This document shows positions 58,945 through 64,000 of a DNA stretch of 64,000 nucleotides, piece after piece; position 1 is the stretch's first letter, and each line of letters starts with the position of its first letter. This DNA is from Liolophura sinensis (Eukaryota; Mollusca; Polyplacophora; Chitonida; Chitonidae), in the NCBI RefSeq assembly GCF_032854445.1, contig NC_088307.1, positions 22,022,017-22,086,016 on the forward strand, read 5' to 3'. The position numbers and the translations under genes are program-made. Under the pieces are notes generated by a model. It was not told the origin of the DNA. It ran no database searches and saw only the letters and a list, made by a program, of their open reading frames with translations.

Positions 58945-59199
58945 CTGAGACAAACGATGAAAGTAAACAATCAAAAGTATAGAATGAATTCACTGTGTTT
59001 CTGCTAAGACTAATCTTAGACCACATAACAGGCCAGAATTTTACCTGTTCTTCATTTTACCTGAAGTTTGTAAAACTGCATTTTCAAAAAGCACTTTTGA
59101 AGCCACCATTTAGGTTTTTCTAAAAAGAAATTAATCAAACCTCACAAACAAATCTTTACTGGCCCCATAAGTATGATGAGTCAATCGGTAAACAAAACC

Positions 59200-62100
59200 A
59201 CTTACTGCATGGTTGAGTGGTTCTCCAGTGGATCTCCAGTATTACAGGTAAACCAAACCACTCGCCACACGCCTGAGTTAACCGAGCCACACTGGTGGAA
59301 CATAAGTGATCTCCAGAAGTACAGGTAAACTAAACCACTCGCCGCCCGGCAGAGGTAAGCAAGTTCAGTGCATACTCCACACTGGTGGAACACAAGTGAT
59401 CTCCAGTACAGGTAAACTAAGCCACTCGCCGCACGGCTGAGGTAAACAAGCTCAGTGCATACTCCACACTGGTGGAACACAAGTGATCTCCAGTACAGGT
59501 AAACTAAGCCACTCGCCGCACGGCTGAGGTAAACAAGCTCAGTGCATACTCCACACTGGTGGAACACAAGTGATCTCCAGTACAGGTAAACTAAGCCACT
59601 CGCTGCACGGCTGAGGTAAACAAGCTCAGTGCATACTCCACACTAGTAGAACACAACTGAACTCCAGAATTACAGGTAAACTAAACCACTCACCGCACGG
59701 CTGAGGTAAGCAAGCTCAGTGCATACTCCACACTGGTGGAACACAACTGATCTCCAGAATTACAGGTAAACTAAACCACTCACTGCTGAGGTAAGCAAGC
59801 TCAGTGCATACTCCACACTGGTGGAACACAACTGACCTCCAGAATTACAGGTAAACTAAACCACTCGCCGCAAGGCTTAGGTAAGCAAGCTCAGTGCATA
59901 CTCCACACTGGTGGAGAACCAGTGATCTCCAGAAGTACAGGTAAACTAAACCACTCGCCGCATTGCTGAGGTAAGCAAGCTCAGTGCATATTCCACACTG
60001 GTGGAACACAACTGATTTCCAGAAGTACAGGTCAACTAAACCACTCACTGCACGGCTGAGTGGTTCTCCAGGGGATCTCCAGTATTACAGGTAAACCAAA
60101 CCACTCGCCGCACGGCTGAGGTAAGCAAGATCAGTGCATACTCCACACTGGTGGAGGACAAGTGATTTCCAGAACTAAACCACTCGCCGCACGGCTGAGG
60201 TAAGCAAGCTCAGTCCATACTCCACACTGGTGGAACACAAGTGATCTCCACAAGTACAGGTAAACTAAACCACTCGCCGCACTGCTGAGGTAAGCAAGCT
60301 CAGTGCATACTCCACACTGGTGGAACACAACTGATCTCCAGAAGTACAGGTAAACTAAACCACTCACTGCACGGCTGAGGTAAGCAAGCTCAGTGCATAC
60401 TCCACACTGGTGGAACACAACTGATCTCCAGAAGTACAGGTAAACTAAACCACTCACTGCACAGCTGAGGTAAGCAAGCTCAGTGCATACTCCACACTGG
60501 TGGAACACAACTGATCTCCAGAAGTACAGGTAAACTAAACCACTCACCGCACGGCTGAGGTAAGCAAGCTCAGTCCATACTCCACACTGGTGGAACACAA
60601 GTGATCTCCAGAAGTACAGGTAAACTAAACCACTCGCCGCACTGCTGAGGTAAGCAAGCTCAGTGCATACTCCACACTGGTGGAACACAACTGATCTCCA
60701 GAATTACAGGTAAACTAAACCACTCACTGCACGGCTGAGGTAATCAAGCTCAGTGCATACTCCACACTGGTGGAGAACCAGTGATCTCCAGAAGTACAGG
60801 TAAACTAAACCACTCACTGCACGGCTGAGGTAAGCAAGCTCAGTGCATACTCCACACTGGTGAAACACAACTGATCTCCAGAAGTACAGGTCAACTAAAC
60901 CACTCACTGCACGGCTGAGGTAAGCAAGCTCAGTGCATACTCCACACTGGTGGAGGACAAGTGATCTCCAGAAGTACAGGTAAACTAAACCACTCGCCGC
61001 AAGGCTTAGGTAAGCAAGCTCAGTGCATACTCCACACTGGTGGAGAACCAGTGATCTCCAGAAGTACAGGTAAACTAAACCACTCGCCGCACTGCTGAGG
61101 TAAGCAAGCTCAGTGCATACTCCACACTGGTGGAACACAACTGATCTCCAGAAGTACAGGTAAACTAAACCACTCACTGCACGCCTGAGGTAATCAAGCT
61201 CAGTGCATACTCCACACTGGTGGAACACAACTGATTTCCAGAAGTACAGGTCAACTAAACCACTCACTGCACGGCTGAGTGGTTCTCCAGTGGATCTCCA
61301 GTATTACAGGTAAACCAAACCACTCGCCGCACGGCTGAGGTAAGCAAGATCAGTGCATACTCCACACTGGTGGAGGACAAGTGATTTCCAGAACTAAACC
61401 ACTCGCCGCACGGCTGAGGTAAGCAAGCTCAGTCCATACTCCACACTGGTGGAACACAAGTGATCTCCAGAAGTACAGGTAAACTAAACCACTCGCCGCA
61501 CTGCTGAGGTAAGCAAGCTCAGTGCATACTCCACACTGGTGGAACACAACTGATCTCCAGAAGTACAGGTAAACTAAACCACTCACTGCACGCCTGAGGT
61601 AATCAAGCTCAGTGCATACTCCACACTGGTGGAACACAACTGATTTCCATAAGTACAGGTCAACTAAACCACTCACCGCACGGCTGAGGTAAGCAAACTC
61701 AGTGCATACTCCACACTGGTGGAACACAACTGATCTCCAGAAGTACAGGTAAACTAAACCACTCACTGCATGGCTGAGGTATGCAAGTTCAGTGCATACT
61801 CCACACTGGTGGAACACAACTGATCTCCAGAAGTACAGGTAAACTAAACCACTCACTGCACGGCTGAGGTAAGCAAGCTCAGTGCATACTCCACACTGGT
61901 GGAACACAACTGATCTCCAGAAGTACAGGTAAACTAAACCACTCACTGCACGGCAGAGGTAAGCAAGCTCAGTGCATACTCCACACTGGTGGAACACAAC
62001 TGATCTCCAGAAGTACAGGTAAACTAAACCACTCACTGCACAGCTGAGGTAAGCAGGCTCAGTGCATACTCCACACTGGTGGAACACAACTGATCTCCAG

Positions 62101-64000
62101 AAGTACAGGTAAACTAAACCACTCGCCGCTCGGCAGAGGTAAGCAAGCTCAGTGCATACTCCACACTGGTGGAACACAACTGATCTCCACAAGTACAGGT
62201 AAACTAAACCACTCACTGCACGGCTGAGGTAAGCAAGCTCAGTGCATACTCCACACTGGTGGAACACAACTGATCTCCAGAAGTACAGGTAAACTAAACC
62301 ACTTGCCGCTCAGCAGAGGTAAGCAAGCTCAGTGCATACTCCACACTGGTGGAACACAAGTGATCTCCAGAAGTACAGGTAAACTAAACCACTCACTGCA
62401 CGGCTGAGGTAAGGAAGCTCAGTGCATACTCCACACTGGTGGAACACAAGTGATCTCCAGAAGTACAGGTAAACTAAACCACTCACCGCACGGCTGAGGT
62501 AAGCAAGCTCAGTGCATACTCCACACTGGTGGAACACAACTGAACTCCAGTATTACAGGTAAACTAAACCACTCACTGCACGGCTGAGGTAAGCAGGCTC
62601 AGTGCATACTCCACACTGGTGGAACACAACTGATCTCCAGAAGTACAGGTAAACTAAACCACTCACTGCACGGCTAAGGTAAGCAAGCTCAGTGCATACT
62701 CCACACTGGTGGAACACAACTGATCTCCAGAATTACAGGTAAACTAAACCACTCACTGCACGGCTGAGGTAAGCAAGCTCAGTGCATACTCCACACTGGT
62801 GGAACACAACTGATCTCCAGAAGTACAGGTAAACTAAACCACTCACCGCACGGCTGAGGTAAGCAAGCTCAGTGCATACTCCACACTGGTGGAACACAAC
62901 TGAACTCCAGTATTACAGGTAAACTAAACCACTCACCGCACGGCTGAGGTAAGCAAGCTCAGTGCATACTCCACACTAGTGGAACACAAGTGATCTCCAG
63001 AAGTACAGGTAAACTAAACCACTCACTGCACGGCTGAGGTAAGCAGGCTCAGTGCATACTCCACACTGGTGGAACACAACTGATCTCCAGAAGTACAGGT
63101 AAACTAAACCACTCACCGCACGCCTGAGGTAAGCAAGCTCAGTGCATACTCCACACTGGTGGAACACAACTGATCTCCAGAAGTACAGGTAAACTAAACC
63201 ACTCACCGCACGCCTGAGGTAAGCAAGTTCAGTGCATACTCCACACTGGTGGAACACAAGTGATCTCCAGTACAGGTAAACTAAGCCACTCGCCGCACGG
63301 CTGAGGTAAACAAGCTCAGTGCATACTCCACACTGGTGGAACACAAGTGATCTCCAGTACAGGTAAACTAAGCCACTCGCCGCACGGCTGAGGTAAACAA
63401 GCTCAGTGCATACTCCACACTGGTGGAACACAAGTGATCTCCAGTACAGGTAAACTAAGCCACTCGCTGCACGGCTGAGGTAAACAAGCTCAGTGCATAC
63501 TCCACACTAGTAGAACACAACTGAACTCCAGAATTACAGGTAAACTAAACCACTCACCGCACGGCTGAGGTAAGCAAGCTCAGTGCATACTCCACACTGG
63601 TGGAACACAACTGATCTCCAGAATTACAGGTAAACTAAACCACTCACTGCTGAGGTAAGCAAGCTCAGTGCATACTCCACACTGGTGGAACACAACTGAC
63701 CTCCAGAATTACAGGTAAACTAAACCACTCGCCGCAAGGCTTAGGTAAGCAAGCTCAGTGCATACTCCACACTGGTGGAGAACCAGTGATCTCCAGAAGT
63801 ACAGGTAAACTAAACCACTCGCCGCATTGCTGAGGTAAGCAAGCTCAGTGCATATTCCACACTGGTGGAACACAACTGATTTCCAGAAGTACAGGTCAAC
63901 TAAACCACTCACTGCACGGCTGAGTGGTTCTCCAGGGGATCTCCAGTATTACAGGTAAACCAAACCACTCGCCGCACGGCTGAGGTAAGCAAGATCAGTG
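59200..64000. repeat. 90-bp satellite array, at least 4.8 kb
   Basis: About 53 head-to-tail units with period 90 (some 87), for example CCACACTGGTGGAACACAAC repeated at 61801, 61891 and 61981. It continues past the window. Higher-order structure is present: segments around 59400-60135 recur almost unchanged at 63260-64000 with a constant shift of 3864 bp, and the irregular unit with TGGTTCTCCAG at 60061 recurs at 61280 (shift 1219) and 63925. On the minus strand many units read TGCAGTGAGTGG or TGCGGTGAGTGG, a donor-like GTGAGT. Because 90 is a multiple of 3, minus-strand frames stay open for up to 305 codons. It probably lies in an intron of the coiled-coil gene. Confidence 0.95.

Noticed and set aside
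59202-63912. Long minus-strand open frames (up to 305 codons) with a 30-residue repeat (CGVCTELAYLSRAVSG type)
   Set aside because: They come from a 90-bp satellite whose period is a multiple of 3. Frames break at every irregular unit, there is no plausible start or domain, and the composition is unlike the flanking coiled-coil exons.

Overview
This is animal nuclear DNA, most likely from a mollusc or another lophotrochozoan. The basis is a set of intron-rich, single-copy metazoan housekeeping genes with GT-AG introns, embedded in many tRNA-derived SINEs (AAATAAAT-type tails), short inverted-repeat elements and minisatellites. There is no bacterial, viral or organellar gene content. The species cannot be fixed from the sequence alone.

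Five protein genes can be read exon by exon with consistent splice phases: (1) a homolog of C12orf57/protein C10 (minus, 2705-4510, 3 coding exons, 125 aa); (2) EIF3G, translation initiation factor 3 subunit G (plus, 4745-11250, 9 exons, 297 aa); (3) SURF4, the ER cargo receptor (minus, 16865-26002, 4 exons, 269 aa); (4) TADA1, a SAGA complex subunit (plus, 26382-36822, 10 exons, about 342 aa); (5) the last 13 coding exons (822 aa) of a long coiled-coil protein (minus, 43266-58944), whose 5' part lies beyond the window or beyond the terminal satellite. C12orf57/EIF3G and SURF4/TADA1 are two divergent pairs with start codons only 234 and 379 bp apart. Each gap carries an ETS-like ACTTCCGG site, and the TADA1 start codon sits in a YY1-like AAGATGGCGGC. 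EIF3G/SURF4 and TADA1/coiled-coil gene are tail to tail.

The rest is repeats. At least three tRNA-derived SINE families are present (called A, B and C here); family A has about 19 copies, several with clear target-site duplications. Several short foldback or TIR elements lie in introns. Tandem arrays include a 34-bp repeat at the left edge, 132 bp x4 in EIF3G intron 7, an 84-92 bp repeat near 13.7 kb, 19 bp x19 in TADA1 intron 4, about 37 bp x20 near 42 kb, a 61/175-bp array in the coiled-coil gene, and a 90-bp satellite filling 59.2-64.0 kb.

The most unusual signal is that two intronic arrays start exactly at an exon-intron junction. Each repeat unit carries a copy of the exon's 3' end plus its 5' splice site: EIF3G exon 7 (9864-10391) and the coiled-coil gene exon ending at 52440 (array 51725-52440). 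The 90-bp satellite also carries a donor-like GTGAGT in the gene's sense orientation in many units. These look like repeated decoy or alternative splice donors made by tandem duplication.
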